NCBI RefSeq assembly: GCF_001668575.1 | Contig: NZ_LZMD01000058.1 | Coordinates: 23,398-87,397, forward strand | From: Mycobacterium sp. 1164985.4 | GTDB taxonomy: Bacteria; Actinomycetota; Actinomycetes; Mycobacteriales; Mycobacteriaceae | Length of the DNA stretch: 64,000 nucleotides | Direction: 5' to 3' | Shown here: positions 26,835-36,334 of the stretch, piece after piece | Numbering within the stretch: the first letter of the stretch is position 1 | Layout of the letters: every line of letters starts with the position of its first letter | Translations under genes and position numbers: made by a program | Notes under the pieces: model-generated | Databases searched by the model: none | Seen by the model: only the letters and a program-made list of their open reading frames with translations | What the model was told of the DNA's origin: nothing

Positions 26835-26874
26835 GCAGCGACGCGTTGCCCATCTTCGAGGCCCGGGAGGCTTG

Positions 26875-27867
26875 GTGTTACTGGAGTTCGACGCCGATCA
26901 GCGACTCTGGCAGGAGACCGTGCGCGACGCGGTGACCAAACAGTGCCCCGCGTCGCTCATCCGCGGAATCGCCGAGAACGGGGTCGACCCGGCACCCCTG
27001 TGGAAGACCTACGTCGACGCCGGGTGGACGGAGCTCGCCGAGGCCGAGAACGCCGTCGAACTGGCGATCGTCCTCGAGGAGTTGGGCCGGGCCACCGACC
27101 CCACGCCGTTTCTGGCCACGCTGACGCAGTTCGCGCCGCTGGCCTGTGATCGATTCGATCCGCAGCAGGCCGGCACCGCCGTGTATGACGGTGTCGCCGC
27201 CCACCGGGTCGCCGACGGCTGGGTGCTCAACGGCACGGCGCATCACGTCCTCGACGGTGACCGCGCCGAGCGGTTCGCCGTGGTCACCGACGCCGGCGTC
27301 TTCATCGTCGACGCCGACCAGGTCACCTCGCGGCGCAGCCCGATTTTCGACCCGGTCCTGCACGTCGCCGAGGTGTCGTTCGTCGACGTCCGCGTGCCCG
27401 ACACCGTGCGGGTCCCTGCCGACGCCGAACGCGCCCGCCACGTTGCGCTGACGGGTATAGCCATCAGCACGGTCGGCGCGTGCCAGCGCATCCTGGATCT
27501 GGTGCTCGAGCACGTCAAGCAACGCCAGCAGTTCGGTGTCGCGATCGGTTCCTTCCAGGCCGTGCAGCACAAGGCCGTCGACATGCATGTGGCCATCGAA
27601 CGTGCCAGGGCGCTGGCCTATTTCGCCGCGCTGACCATCGCCGAGGACGATTCGCGCCGACGGCTGGCGGCCGCCATGGCCAAGGCCTCGGCGGGGGAGG
27701 CACAGGCGATCGTGTTCCGCCATGGGCTGCAACTGTTCGGCGCCATGGGGTTCACGTGGGAGAACGACCTTCAATTCGCGCTGAAGCGGGCCAAGGCCGG
27801 CGAACTGCTGCTCGGCGGCGCCGCCGAGCATCGCGCGGTGATCGCAGCGGAGTACAGGACCTTCTGA
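26875..27867 (+). CDS. Acyl-CoA dehydrogenase, short subunit of a FadE pair
   Basis: A 330-residue acyl-CoA dehydrogenase, shorter than the usual 380. The C-terminal half has ARxx helices, QRQQFGVAIGSFQAVQH and GAMGFTWENDLQFALKRAK, where the Glu in WEND is a possible base. In steroid catabolism such short FadE subunits pair with a full-length neighbour to make alpha2beta2 enzymes. The gene at 27867 overlaps as TGATG, supporting this. GTG 26875 follows GGGAGG. In-frame sequence from 26728 crosses the promoter and is rejected. Confidence 0.88.
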   Translation: MLLEFDADQRLWQETVRDAVTKQCPASLIRGIAENGVDPAPLWKTYVDAGWTELAEAENAVELAIVLEELGRATDPTPFLATLTQFAPLACDRFDPQQAGTAVYDGVAAHRVADGWVLNGTAHHVLDGDRAERFAVVTDAGVFIVDADQVTSRRSPIFDPVLHVAEVSFVDVRVPDTVRVPADAERARHVALTGIAISTVGACQRILDLVLEHVKQRQQFGVAIGSFQAVQHKAVDMHVAIERARALAYFAALTIAEDDSRRRLAAAMAKASAGEAQAIVFRHGLQLFGAMGFTWENDLQFALKRAKAGELLLGGAAEHRAVIAAEYRTF

Positions 27868-29042
27868 TGCAGCTGACCTTCGATTCCGACGTAGAACAGT
27901 TCCGTGCCGAGTTCTCGGCGTTCCTCGACGAGCATCTGCCGCCCGAGTCGCAGACGCTGGAGCGGCCGAAGTCGGTGTCGCACATGCCGCAATGGGCGCG
28001 CGACTGGCAGCGGCTGTTGTTCGACAACGGCTGGTTGCTGCCTGCGCAGCCGCCGGAGTTCGGCGGCCGCAATGCGACCGTGCTGCAACAGTTCGTGCAC
28101 CTCGACGAGCTGTGCCGCCGGCGGATTTACCACAGCTTCAACCCTCAGGGCGTCAACATCGTTGCCGCATCGTTGATCTCGTTCGGTAGCGATGAGCAGA
28201 AGCATCGCTGGGCGGTGCCGGTGCTGAAGGGGGAGATGACCGCGTCGCTCGGAATGAGCGAGCCGAGCGCCGGCTCCGATCTGGCCTCGCTGCGCACCCG
28301 GGCGGTTCAGGAAGGCGACCACTTCGTCGTCAACGGCCAGAAGGTCTGGACGTCCGGTGCCCACGACGCCGACTTCCTGCTGACGTTCGTGCGCACCGAT
28401 CCCGATGCGCCCAAGCACAGGGGCATCAGCGTTCTGATCATCCCGACCGACACACCGGGCGTCGTGTGCCGCCCGTTCGCGGACATGACCGGTGAGGAGA
28501 ACCTCGACTTCAACGAGGTGTTTTTCACCGACGCACGGGTGCCCGCCGAGAACCTCGTCGGCCCGCTCAACGGCGGATGGGGTGTCGCGAACGGTTCGCT
28601 CGGGCATGAGCGCACGATGATGTGGCTCGGCTTCGCCGACCGCATCGACAATATGATCGCCGACTTCCGGCCTCGCACCGAGATCGAGCGCGACCAGTAC
28701 GCCACGACGATCATGGACTACCAGGCGTTGCGAGCGATGGGCTCAGCGGCGTTGTCGCGAGCCGCGCGCGGGGAGATGGACACCGCATCGGTGTCGGTGC
28801 TCAAACTGTTCGGGTCCGAAGCCGAGCGTCAGGCCATGGAGAATGCGTTGGCCGCCGCCGGCGCCGACGGGCTGATTCACCCGTCGACCTCGGGACCGTA
28901 CGCGCATATGAACCTCGACCACTACTTCGCGAGCTGGTTCGAGCGCTATGCGCGCAGCTTCGGCGGCACCATCGCCGGTGGTACGTCGGAGATCCAGCGC
29001 AACATCATCGCCACGCAGGTCCTCGGGCTGCCGCGGCGCTGA
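27867..29042 (+). CDS. Acyl-CoA dehydrogenase, full-length subunit of the FadE pair
   Basis: A 391-residue acyl-CoA dehydrogenase with [15 protein letters not shown] (FAD loop), [16 protein letters not shown], and [18 protein letters not shown] at the C-terminus. ATG 27867 overlaps the preceding stop. Longer in-frame sequence from 27480 lies within the short subunit gene. It would introduce the alpha-beta double bond into an acyl-CoA side chain or ring-derived acid together with the short subunit. Confidence 0.93.
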   Translation: MQLTFDSDVEQFRAEFSAFLDEHLPPESQTLERPKSVSHMPQWARDWQRLLFDNGWLLPAQPPEFGGRNATVLQQFVHLDELCRRRIYHSFNPQGVNIVAASLISFGSDEQKHRWAVPVLKGEMTASLGMSEPSAGSDLASLRTRAVQEGDHFVVNGQKVWTSGAHDADFLLTFVRTDPDAPKHRGISVLIIPTDTPGVVCRPFADMTGEENLDFNEVFFTDARVPAENLVGPLNGGWGVANGSLGHERTMMWLGFADRIDNMIADFRPRTEIERDQYATTIMDYQALRAMGSAALSRAARGEMDTASVSVLKLFGSEAERQAMENALAAAGADGLIHPSTSGPYAHMNLDHYFASWFERYARSFGGTIAGGTSEIQRNIIATQVLGLPRR

Positions 29043-29043
29043 C

Positions 29044-30270
29044 ATGGACGCCTGGATCGTCGACGCGGTACGCACGCCGAGGGGTCGGGGCCGCCAGGAC
29101 GGCGGCCTGCACGGGATCCACCCGCAGGCGTTGTTCGCCCAGTGCCTGCAAGCACTCTCTGCCAGAACGGGTTTCGACCCGGCCGACGTCGACGACGTGG
29201 TCGCGGGCAACGGAATCCTCGCGGGCGAGCACGGCGACGACATCGCACGCCTGGCGGTGCTGCTCGCCAGCTGGCCGGAGACCGTGCCCGGCATGACGCT
29301 CAACCGGTTCTGCGGGTCGGGCCAGCAGGCGATCACCGTCGCAGCCTCCGGAGTGGCGGCGGGCGCGCAGGACCTGGTGGTCGCGGGCGGTGTCGAGTCG
29401 ATGTCGCGGTGGAAGGCCAGCGTCGGTGTGCCGACGATCGACGGCGACAATCCCGCGTTCCGGGAATTACATCCGACTGTTCCGCAGGGCATTTCGGCCG
29501 ATCTGATCGCGTCGCTGGAGAAGTTCAGCCGCGAGGACGTCGACGCGTACGCCGTCGAGAGCCAGCGGCGTGCCGCCGAAGCGATAGCCGAAGGCCGCTT
29601 CGACCGGTCGGTCATCGCGGTCACCGATGCCGCGGGTGAGGTCGCACTCGATACCGACGAACATCCGCGACCCGGCACGACCATGGAGAAGCTGGCCAAG
29701 CTGCCGCCGGCGTTCGAGCGGATGGGCGGGGCGCGCGTCGAGGGTGAGTCCGCCACGTTCGACGAGCTCTGCCTCGCCCGGTATCCCGAGTTGACCGCGA
29801 TCGACCACGTCCACCATGCGGGGAACTCCTCCGGTGTGGTCGACGGCGCCGCGGCGGCCGTCGTCGCGTCCCAACGGTGGCTCGACGCGAACGGCGTTGC
29901 CGCGCGGGCGAAGATCCGGTCCACCGCCGCGATCGGCAGCGAGCCGGTCATCATGCTCACCGCGCCGGGACCCGCCGCCCAGCGGTGCCTGGACAAGGCA
30001 GGCATGGGCGTCGCCGACATCGACCTGTGGGAGATCAACGAGGCGTTCGCCGCCGTGCCGCTGAAGACCATCCGAGACCTCGACCTCGATCCCGAGCGGG
30101 TCAACGTCAACGGCGGGGCGATCGCGCTGGGCCACCCGATCGGGGCGACGGGTGCGATGCTCATCGGCACCGTGCTCGACGAGCTCGAACGCCGCGACCT
30201 GACCACCGGACTGGTCACGATGTGCACCGGCGGCGGCATGGGCACCGCCACCATCATCGAGCGGGTCTGA
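29044..30270 (+). CDS. Acetyl-CoA acyltransferase (thiolase)
   Basis: A 408-residue thiolase with all catalytic residues: nucleophile Cys in [11 protein letters not shown], His in [15 protein letters not shown], and the second Cys in CTGGGMG. It cleaves a 3-ketoacyl-CoA, releasing acetyl- or propionyl-CoA. ATG 29044 is 1 bp after the FadE stop. It is followed by an enoyl-CoA hydratase, so the cluster holds a complete beta-oxidation set except for a dedicated 3-hydroxyacyl-CoA dehydrogenase, which an SDR could supply. Confidence 0.95.
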   Translation: MDAWIVDAVRTPRGRGRQDGGLHGIHPQALFAQCLQALSARTGFDPADVDDVVAGNGILAGEHGDDIARLAVLLASWPETVPGMTLNRFCGSGQQAITVAASGVAAGAQDLVVAGGVESMSRWKASVGVPTIDGDNPAFRELHPTVPQGISADLIASLEKFSREDVDAYAVESQRRAAEAIAEGRFDRSVIAVTDAAGEVALDTDEHPRPGTTMEKLAKLPPAFERMGGARVEGESATFDELCLARYPELTAIDHVHHAGNSSGVVDGAAAAVVASQRWLDANGVAARAKIRSTAAIGSEPVIMLTAPGPAAQRCLDKAGMGVADIDLWEINEAFAAVPLKTIRDLDLDPERVNVNGGAIALGHPIGATGAMLIGTVLDELERRDLTTGLVTMCTGGGMGTATIIERV

Positions 30271-30271
30271 C

Positions 30272-31048
30272 ATGACCGAGACATTGGTCGTCGACCGTGA
30301 CCGCCCGGGCGTGGTTGTCCTGCAACTGAACCGGCCCAAGCAGCTCAACGCGATCAACGAGGTCATGCGCGACGAACTGTCGCTCACCCTCGGCGAGATC
30401 GCCGCCGACACATCGGTCAACGCCGTCGTGCTGACCGGCGCGGGGCGGGGGTTCTGCGCCGGCATCGATGTGCGCAACTTCGGATCGCCCATCGAGGCGT
30501 CGGCACCGGCGATCGAACGGATGCGGTTCCAGGAGGCGATGGCGGCGCTGCCGCAGGCAATTCGGGCGCTGCCGCAACCAGTCGTCGCCGCCGTGAACGG
30601 GCCGTGCGTCGGCGCCGGGCTCGCGCTGTGCCTGGCATCGGACATCCGGATCTGTTCGACCGCCGCTACTTTCGGTAACGCCGCGATCCTGCTCGGGCTC
30701 TCGGGCGCCGAGATGGGGATGAGCTACCACCTGCCGCGAATCGTTGGCACCAGCGTCGCTGCGGACTGGATGTTGACCGGTCGCACGGTCAGCGCCGAGG
30801 AGGCCGACCGTCGCGGGTTGGTCAGCGAGGTCGTCGCGCCGGAGCGGTTGACCGAGCGCGCGCTCGAGATCGCGGCGACCATCGCCGATTTGTCCCCGCT
30901 GGGGGTGCAGTTGACGAAGCGGGCGCTGCAGATCAACACCGACGCCTCGGGTCTCGACGCCGCGATGGAGCTGGAGAACCGCAATCAGGTGCTCAGCCAC
31001 GCCACCGAAGAGGCCGCGCAACGCCGGCGGAAGTGGTCGGATAGCTGA
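30272..31048 (+). CDS. Enoyl-CoA hydratase/isomerase
   Basis: A 258-residue crotonase-fold protein. GAGRGFCAGIDVRNF forms the first oxyanion loop, and PCVGAGLALCLASDIRI the second. Position GLSGAEMGMSYHLPR carries a Glu in the usual catalytic zone, while the second catalytic Glu is less clear. It starts 1 bp after the thiolase stop. It hydrates or isomerises an enoyl-CoA in the side-chain or ring degradation pathway. Confidence 0.92.
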   Translation: MTETLVVDRDRPGVVVLQLNRPKQLNAINEVMRDELSLTLGEIAADTSVNAVVLTGAGRGFCAGIDVRNFGSPIEASAPAIERMRFQEAMAALPQAIRALPQPVVAAVNGPCVGAGLALCLASDIRICSTAATFGNAAILLGLSGAEMGMSYHLPRIVGTSVAADWMLTGRTVSAEEADRRGLVSEVVAPERLTERALEIAATIADLSPLGVQLTKRALQINTDASGLDAAMELENRNQVLSHATEEAAQRRRKWSDS

Positions 31049-31069
31049 AAGCGGACGGAAGGACGGACA

Positions 31070-32365
31070 GTGGCCTGGGATTTCTCGACCGACCCGGAGT
31101 GGGCCGAACAGCTGGCGTGGGTGGAGGACTTCGTCCGCAACGAATGCGAACCCATCGATCTGATCGTCAAGGAGTCGCACGATCTCAACGATCCAGTGCG
31201 CCAGGCGCTGATCCCGCCGCTGCAGCAGATCGTCAAGGAGCGCGGGTTGTGGGCCACCCACCTGGGCGCGCACCTCGGGGGCCCCGGCTACGGCCAGGTC
31301 AAGCTGGCGCTGCTCAACGAGATCCTCGGCCGGTCCGAATGTGCGCCGATCGTGTTCGGTTCGCAGGCACCGGATTCCGGTAATAGCGAGATTCTCGCCC
31401 ACTACGGCACACCCGAACTCAAGCAACGATATCTCGAACCGCTGCTGGACAACCGGATCGTGTCCTGCTTCTCGATGACCGAACCCCACGGCGGCGCCGA
31501 TCCGAAGGTGTTCATGACCACCGCCACCCGCGACGGCGACCACTGGGTGATCAAGGGCGAGAAGTGGTATTCGTCGTTCGCCTCGATGGCGTCGTTCATC
31601 ATCGTGATGGCGATGACCGACCCCGACGCGCCTCCGTACCAACGCTATTCGATGTTCGTCGTGCCCGGCGACACCCCCGGCATCAACGTGCTGCGCGACG
31701 TCGGGTTGGGTTATCAACCGATCGGCGGCGGGCGCGAGGGGTATGTCCGCTACGAGAACGTGCGGGTACCCGACGATCACATGCTCGGACCGCGCGGCGG
31801 CGCGTTCGTCGTGGCCCAGACCAGGCTCGGCGGCGGGCGGATCCACCACGCCATGCGCACCGTCGGCCTGGTGCGGCGGATCTTCGACATGCTCACCGAA
31901 CGGGCGGTGTCGCGCTACACCCAGGGGTCGGTGCTGGCCGACAAGCAGATGGTTCAGGAGATGATCGCCGACTCCTGGATGGAGATCGAGGCGTTCCGGC
32001 TGATGACCCTGCAGACCGCGTGGAAGATCGACCAGTACAACGACTACAAGGCGGTGCGTGCGGACATCTCGGCGGTCAAGGCGATGATGCAGAAGGTGCT
32101 GCATGATGTTTCGGCGCGAGCGCTGCAACTGCACGGGTCGCTCGGCACCTCCCATGAGATGCCGTTCGTGCAGTACCTGACGGAGTCATTCGTGCTCGGG
32201 CTGGCCGACGGCCCGACCGAGGTGCACAAGGCGACGCTGGCCCGGTTGCTGCTCAAGGACGTCAAGCCGGCCCCGGACGTGTTCCCCTCCGAACATCTGC
32301 TGCGGCTACGCGAAGCCGCCGAAGCCAAGTTCGCCGACAAACTCGCGGGCATTCCGCGGGGCTGA
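31070..32365 (+). CDS. Acyl-CoA dehydrogenase
   Basis: A 431-residue, slightly long acyl-CoA dehydrogenase with CFSMTEPHGGADPKVF (FAD loop), IKGEKWYSSFASMASF, and DGPTEVHKATLAR near the C-terminus, as in the ACAD10/11-like group that can take unusual acyl-CoAs. GTG 31070 follows GGACGGACA. It is independent of the FadE pair upstream and may act on a branched or cyclic acyl-CoA (inference). Confidence 0.92.
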   Translation: MAWDFSTDPEWAEQLAWVEDFVRNECEPIDLIVKESHDLNDPVRQALIPPLQQIVKERGLWATHLGAHLGGPGYGQVKLALLNEILGRSECAPIVFGSQAPDSGNSEILAHYGTPELKQRYLEPLLDNRIVSCFSMTEPHGGADPKVFMTTATRDGDHWVIKGEKWYSSFASMASFIIVMAMTDPDAPPYQRYSMFVVPGDTPGINVLRDVGLGYQPIGGGREGYVRYENVRVPDDHMLGPRGGAFVVAQTRLGGGRIHHAMRTVGLVRRIFDMLTERAVSRYTQGSVLADKQMVQEMIADSWMEIEAFRLMTLQTAWKIDQYNDYKAVRADISAVKAMMQKVLHDVSARALQLHGSLGTSHEMPFVQYLTESFVLGLADGPTEVHKATLARLLLKDVKPAPDVFPSEHLLRLREAAEAKFADKLAGIPRG

Positions 32366-32382
32366 CGCGAGGAGGTCCCACA

Positions 32383-33162
32383 GTGTCGTGTGACGGCAAA
32401 GTCGCCCTGGTGACCGGGTGCAGCCGGGGGCTCGGCAAGGCCATCGCGCAGCGGCTGGCGCGCGAAGGTGCCACGGTGGCGCTGACCGCCCGCACCCTTG
32501 AGCCCGACCCGAAATACCAAGGCTCACTGCGCCAGACGCTCGAGGAAATCGAGACCGCGGGCGGATCGGCGATCGCGGTGGCGGCCGATCTGTCCGACAG
32601 CGAGCAGCGCGCCCGAATGTTCGGCGAGGTGGTCGACCGGATCGGCGCACCCGACATCCTGGTGAACAACGCCGCGGTGACGTTCCTGCGGCCACTCGAC
32701 GAATTCCCCGAGCGCCGGGTCCTGCTGATGATGGAGATGCACGTCATGGCGCCACTGCATCTCACGCAGATGGCCATCCCGGCGATGCGCGAACGCGGGC
32801 GCGGTTGGGTGCTGAACGTGACCTCGGTGGGCGGCGACCTCCCCGACGGGCCGCCCTTCTCGGAGTTCGACCGCACTGCCGGCTTCGGCGTGTACGGCAC
32901 GGTCAAGGCGGCGTTGAACCGGCTGACGAAAAGCCTTGCGGCCGAGCTCTACGACGACGGCATTGCCGTCAACGCCGCCGCGCCCACCAATCCGGTCGCC
33001 ACCGAGGGCGCCGGTGCGCTCGACCTGGCCAAGACCGACACCGAGGACATCTCGCTGATCACCGAGACGGCGTTCCAGTTGTGCACCGGCGATCCGAAGA
33101 CCCTGACCGGTTGCATCGCCCACACCCAGTCGTTCCTCGCCGAGACGGGCGGCGGCTCGTGA
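32383..33162 (+). CDS. Short-chain dehydrogenase/reductase
   Basis: A 259-residue SDR with TGCSRGLGKAI, NNAAV and Tyr-x3-Lys in YGTVKAALNRL. The Ser is in VTSVGGD. GTG 32383 follows GAGGAGGTCC. A stretch between the Ser and Tyr (DLPDGPPFSEFDRTAGF) is longer than in FabG-like SDRs and probably forms a substrate lid. It may provide the 3-hydroxyacyl-CoA dehydrogenase step of this beta-oxidation operon (inference). Confidence 0.9.
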   Translation: MSCDGKVALVTGCSRGLGKAIAQRLAREGATVALTARTLEPDPKYQGSLRQTLEEIETAGGSAIAVAADLSDSEQRARMFGEVVDRIGAPDILVNNAAVTFLRPLDEFPERRVLLMMEMHVMAPLHLTQMAIPAMRERGRGWVLNVTSVGGDLPDGPPFSEFDRTAGFGVYGTVKAALNRLTKSLAAELYDDGIAVNAAAPTNPVATEGAGALDLAKTDTEDISLITETAFQLCTGDPKTLTGCIAHTQSFLAETGGGS

Positions 33163-33181
33163 TGAGGGCGTCACTTCTCCC

Positions 33182-33243
33182 CGCGAGCAGACGCAAACCT
33201 GCCCATTTTCGCGCCGATTGCGGCAGTTTTACGTCTGCTCGCC
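33182..33243. repeat. Inverted-repeat element, copy C
   Basis: CGCGAGCAGACG near 33182 pairs with ACGTCTGCTCG near 33231-33241. The interior keeps AACCTGCC, TTTTCGCG and CGGCAGTTTTA. It lies between the SDR and the LLM gene, the same kind of intergenic position as copies A and B. Confidence 0.75.
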
Positions 33244-33262
33244 GGGAAAACAGGACCTCGGC

Positions 33263-34390
33263 ATGAGGGTTCAGCCCGCCGCGTACCTGCGCACCACGCT
33301 GCCGCTGGACCTGTCGATGCTGGGCGATCTCGACAGCGGGCGCTACCACTCGATCTGGATGCCCGATCACATGGTCAGCTTCTGGCCCGACTCGATCTGG
33401 ACGCCCGAGTTCACCGACCTGGCAACGGTTTCGCCGTCGCCGCACCGTCACCTGGACGCCATGGCGGTCGCGGCCGCCGCCGCGGTGCTGACGAAGAACG
33501 TGCCGCTGGCGACCAGCGTCGTCGACACGGTCCGTCGGCACCCGTCGCTGCTTGCGCAGAGCGCGCTGACCATCGACCACCTCGCCGCCGGGCGGTTCAT
33601 CCTCGGCCTCGGCAGCGGAGAGACCGAGAACACGGTGCCGTACGGCTTCGACTTCACCGCGCCGGTCAGCCGCTTCGAGGAGGCGCTGCAGGTCATCCGG
33701 CTGCTGTGGGAGAGCGACGGCCCAGTCGATTTCGACGGCCGGTTCTACCGGCTGCGCCACGCCCGGCTCGACACCGAACCCTACGCCGGACGTTTCCCGC
33801 GGATCTGGATCGGCGGCAGCGGCCCGCGCACGCTCGACATCGTCGGTCGCTACGCCGACGGATGGTGGCCGACCGGCGCGTGGTCACCGGAGGACTACGC
33901 CGAAAAGCTCGCCGTCGTCAAGCTTTCCGCGGAGAAGGCCGGCCGGGACCCGTCGGCGATCACGCCGTGTTTCATCCAGGTGTGCCTGGTGGGCCGCGAC
34001 GACGCCGCGCTGGCCGAGATCCTCGAGGCGCCGCTGGTCAAGTCGTTCCTGCTGCAGGTGTCGGCCGAGGTGCTGCGCAAGGTCGGCTTCGCACATCCGA
34101 TGGGGGAGGGCTGGCGCGGATACCAGGACATCGATCCGGCGGTACTCACCCGCGAGCGCATCGTCGACTTCCTCGATCGGGTCGAACCGGAGATGATCCT
34201 GGCGATGGTCCCGCACGGCACGCCGAAACAGCTCGCCGGTGTCATCAAGGACTACGTCGACGCGGGATTACGCGTACCCAAGATCATGGATTACGGCGCC
34301 ATGGCGGGCGTGCGATACACCGCCCAGTCGGCGCAGAACGTACGGGAAGTCGAGGACGAGCTGATGGCTCTGTGCGGAGGCGTCGAGTGA
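33263..34390 (+). CDS. LLM-class F420-dependent oxidoreductase
   Basis: A 375-residue luciferase-like TIM barrel. Marks are SIWMPDHMVSFWPD near the start, TSVVDTVRRHPSLLAQSALTI, GLGSGETENTVPYG, and RIWIGGSGPRTL. Such mycobacterial enzymes usually use cofactor F420 to reduce or oxidise hydrophobic compounds. ATG 33263 was chosen; the in-frame sequence before it runs into the inverted repeat. The stop overlaps the GTG of the sulfotransferase gene. Confidence 0.92.
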   Translation: MRVQPAAYLRTTLPLDLSMLGDLDSGRYHSIWMPDHMVSFWPDSIWTPEFTDLATVSPSPHRHLDAMAVAAAAAVLTKNVPLATSVVDTVRRHPSLLAQSALTIDHLAAGRFILGLGSGETENTVPYGFDFTAPVSRFEEALQVIRLLWESDGPVDFDGRFYRLRHARLDTEPYAGRFPRIWIGGSGPRTLDIVGRYADGWWPTGAWSPEDYAEKLAVVKLSAEKAGRDPSAITPCFIQVCLVGRDDAALAEILEAPLVKSFLLQVSAEVLRKVGFAHPMGEGWRGYQDIDPAVLTRERIVDFLDRVEPEMILAMVPHGTPKQLAGVIKDYVDAGLRVPKIMDYGAMAGVRYTAQSAQNVREVEDELMALCGGVE

Positions 34391-35556
34391 GCGCGCCGCT
34401 GGTGGCGGCGGAGATACTGGCCCGCGCAGAGACCGAAACCGGGTTGGCCGACTACGGCGATCCGACGCTGCCGCAACGCTTCTCGCTGGTCGTCGATCAT
34501 CTCAACGCGCTCGGGATGGACGACGACGGCAGGCGGCGTGCCGCCGAAGTGTGCCACTGGCTGCTCACCTCACGTCTGGAGTTCTTCGAGGACCGCGGGC
34601 GCCACCCGGTCGCCGAGGAGGTCATCGAGCGGCCCATGTTTGTCACCGGTGAGCCGCGGTCGGGCACCACACTGATGCACGCGCTGATGTCGGTCGACGC
34701 GGACTCCCGCGCGCTGCGGTTCTGGGAGGTGATGTATCCGTCGCCGCCGCCCGGAACCGTCGAGGGCGAGGATCCGCGTCGCGCACGGGCGGACGCGGAC
34801 TGGCGCGAGATCAACACGAAGCTGCCGAAATGGCTGCACAGCCACCCGTACAACGACATGTTGGGCGACGGGTTGCCCGAAGACGAACGGACCTGGGCCT
34901 TCGACTTCCGGGTGCTGACCCCGACCGCATGGTGGCGCGTGCCGATGCAGACCGTCGTCGGCGGCCTACCCACCGACCCCGCCGCGCAGTACCGCATCCA
35001 CAAGGCGATGCTGCAGCAGTTCCAGCACCGCCGGCCGCGCAAACGTTGGGTGCTCAAGGGGTTTCACGGGTTTCGGCTCGCCGAGCTGTTCGACGCCTAT
35101 CCCGATGCCACCGTGATGTGGTTGCACCGCGACCCGGTACAGGTCGCGGCGTCGCGCACGATGATGATGGCCGACATCCTCGAGGGCATCGTCGGACCGG
35201 TCGACCTGCACGCCGCCGCGAAAATGCACCTCGCGCTGACCCGTGAGAGCATCGCCAACACCATGTCCAATCCGCTGGTCGACGATCCCCGCATCCTGCA
35301 CGTGCGCTACATCGACTTCATCGCCGATCAGGTCGGCACCGTGCGCCGCTATTACGCGTTCTGTGGTCGAGAGTTGACCGCCGAGGCCGAGGCCGCGATG
35401 CGCACCTATCTGGCCGACAACCCGGGCGATCGGCACGGCAAGTTCCGCTACTCCACCACGCTGCTCACCGATATCGGCGAGGAGCTCGACGCACTGCACG
35501 ATGAATTCCGTCCATTCCGAGAACGTTTCGGCGTACCGATCGAGAACCGGGGCTGA
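34387..35556 (+). CDS. Sulfotransferase
   Basis: A 389-residue PAPS-dependent sulfotransferase. The 5'-phosphosulfate loop is FVTGEPRSGTTLMHAL (about residues 84-99) and the 3'-phosphate motif is near LHRDPVQVAASRT. A KWVLKG-like strand lies between them. GTG 34387 overlaps the LLM stop as GTGA. A sulfotransferase in a degradative operon is uncommon. It may activate an alcohol as a leaving group or store or detoxify an intermediate (inference). Confidence 0.9.
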   Translation: MSAPLVAAEILARAETETGLADYGDPTLPQRFSLVVDHLNALGMDDDGRRRAAEVCHWLLTSRLEFFEDRGRHPVAEEVIERPMFVTGEPRSGTTLMHALMSVDADSRALRFWEVMYPSPPPGTVEGEDPRRARADADWREINTKLPKWLHSHPYNDMLGDGLPEDERTWAFDFRVLTPTAWWRVPMQTVVGGLPTDPAAQYRIHKAMLQQFQHRRPRKRWVLKGFHGFRLAELFDAYPDATVMWLHRDPVQVAASRTMMMADILEGIVGPVDLHAAAKMHLALTRESIANTMSNPLVDDPRILHVRYIDFIADQVGTVRRYYAFCGRELTAEAEAAMRTYLADNPGDRHGKFRYSTTLLTDIGEELDALHDEFRPFRERFGVPIENRG

Positions 35557-35557
35557 G

Positions 35558-36325
35558 GTGACCGACGAGCGGCTGTCGGTACACAGCGTGACGTTCTACG
35601 GGACGCCGCTGCGCGAACTGGCGGAGCACTGGCGTGCGCTCGGGGTGCGGCGCCTCAGCCTGATCGATTCGCAACTGAGCGAGTCGGAATTGCCGAAGAT
35701 CGTTGCCGACGAGGGCTATTCGGTGGAGACCGTGTATCACCTGTTCTCGTCGAGCGATGCGCTGCTGCGGGTGATCGACGCCGCCCATGGCCTAGGCGCA
35801 CGGGCGGTGTACATGCTGACCGGCGGGCGCAGCGAGCTCACCTGGGAACAGGCGGCGGACCGGTTCGGTGAGGGGGTGACGCCGTGCGTGCCGGTGGCCG
35901 AAGAGGCGCGCCTGACGCTGGCGATCGAGAATGCGTCCAGCCTGTACGCCGACATCCACATCGCGCATACCCTGCGCGACACGATCACCCTCGCCGAGGC
36001 GACGGGACTCGGTATCTGTATCGACCTGTTCCACTGCTGGGCGGAGGCGGACCTGACCGCGCTGGTGCAGCGCGCGCTGCCGCGGACCGTGGCGATCCAG
36101 TTGAGCGACTACGTCCTCGGCGACCGGGCCTTGCCCGCCCGGGCGGTACCCGGCGACGGGGCCATCCCGATCGCACCGTTCCTCGGGTCGGTCTTCGAAT
36201 CTGGGTACGCGCACGGCTTCGACTTGGAACTGATCGGTCCGCGCATCGAAGAGGAAGGCCGCTTGGCGGCGGCGCGCCGGGCGTGTGACGTGGTATCGAC
36301 GATGCTTGAAGACCTCGACGGCTAG
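35558..36325 (+). CDS. TIM-barrel sugar phosphate isomerase/epimerase-like protein
   Basis: A 255-residue xylose-isomerase-type TIM barrel. A metal-binding pattern is suggested by AIENASS (Glu), CIDLFHCW (Asp, His) and the late FDLELIGP (Glu). GTG 35558 is 1 bp after the sulfotransferase stop. In catabolic clusters such proteins often isomerise or hydrolyse keto or enol intermediates rather than sugars. Substrate unknown. Confidence 0.82.
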   Translation: MTDERLSVHSVTFYGTPLRELAEHWRALGVRRLSLIDSQLSESELPKIVADEGYSVETVYHLFSSSDALLRVIDAAHGLGARAVYMLTGGRSELTWEQAADRFGEGVTPCVPVAEEARLTLAIENASSLYADIHIAHTLRDTITLAEATGLGICIDLFHCWAEADLTALVQRALPRTVAIQLSDYVLGDRALPARAVPGDGAIPIAPFLGSVFESGYAHGFDLELIGPRIEEEGRLAAARRACDVVSTMLEDLDG

Positions 36326-36334
36326 GGGGCCCGC

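Larger units (their letters stand above)
26601..26874. promoter_or_regulatory. Divergent control region, amidohydrolase operon / FadE operon
   Basis: No gene is supported in these 274 bp, although the plus frame is open from 26728. From left to right it holds CAATCGCAAG (26690-26699, identical to the first half of the 20-bp elements), AGTTC-tctac-GAACT (from 26705), a TAGAAT -10 hexamer (26813-26818) and the GAGAA-N5-TTCTC palindrome (26820-26834). It is lower in G+C than its flanks. Confidence 0.6.

Noticed and set aside
26728..26874. Upstream extension of the first FadE gene
   Set aside because: It would translate the promoter, -10 hexamer and palindrome; acyl-CoA dehydrogenase similarity begins at GTG 26875 behind GGGAGG.
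30254..32155. Minus-strand frame of 633 codons
   Set aside because: Antisense to hydratase and acyl-CoA dehydrogenase with clear motifs; shadow of codon bias.
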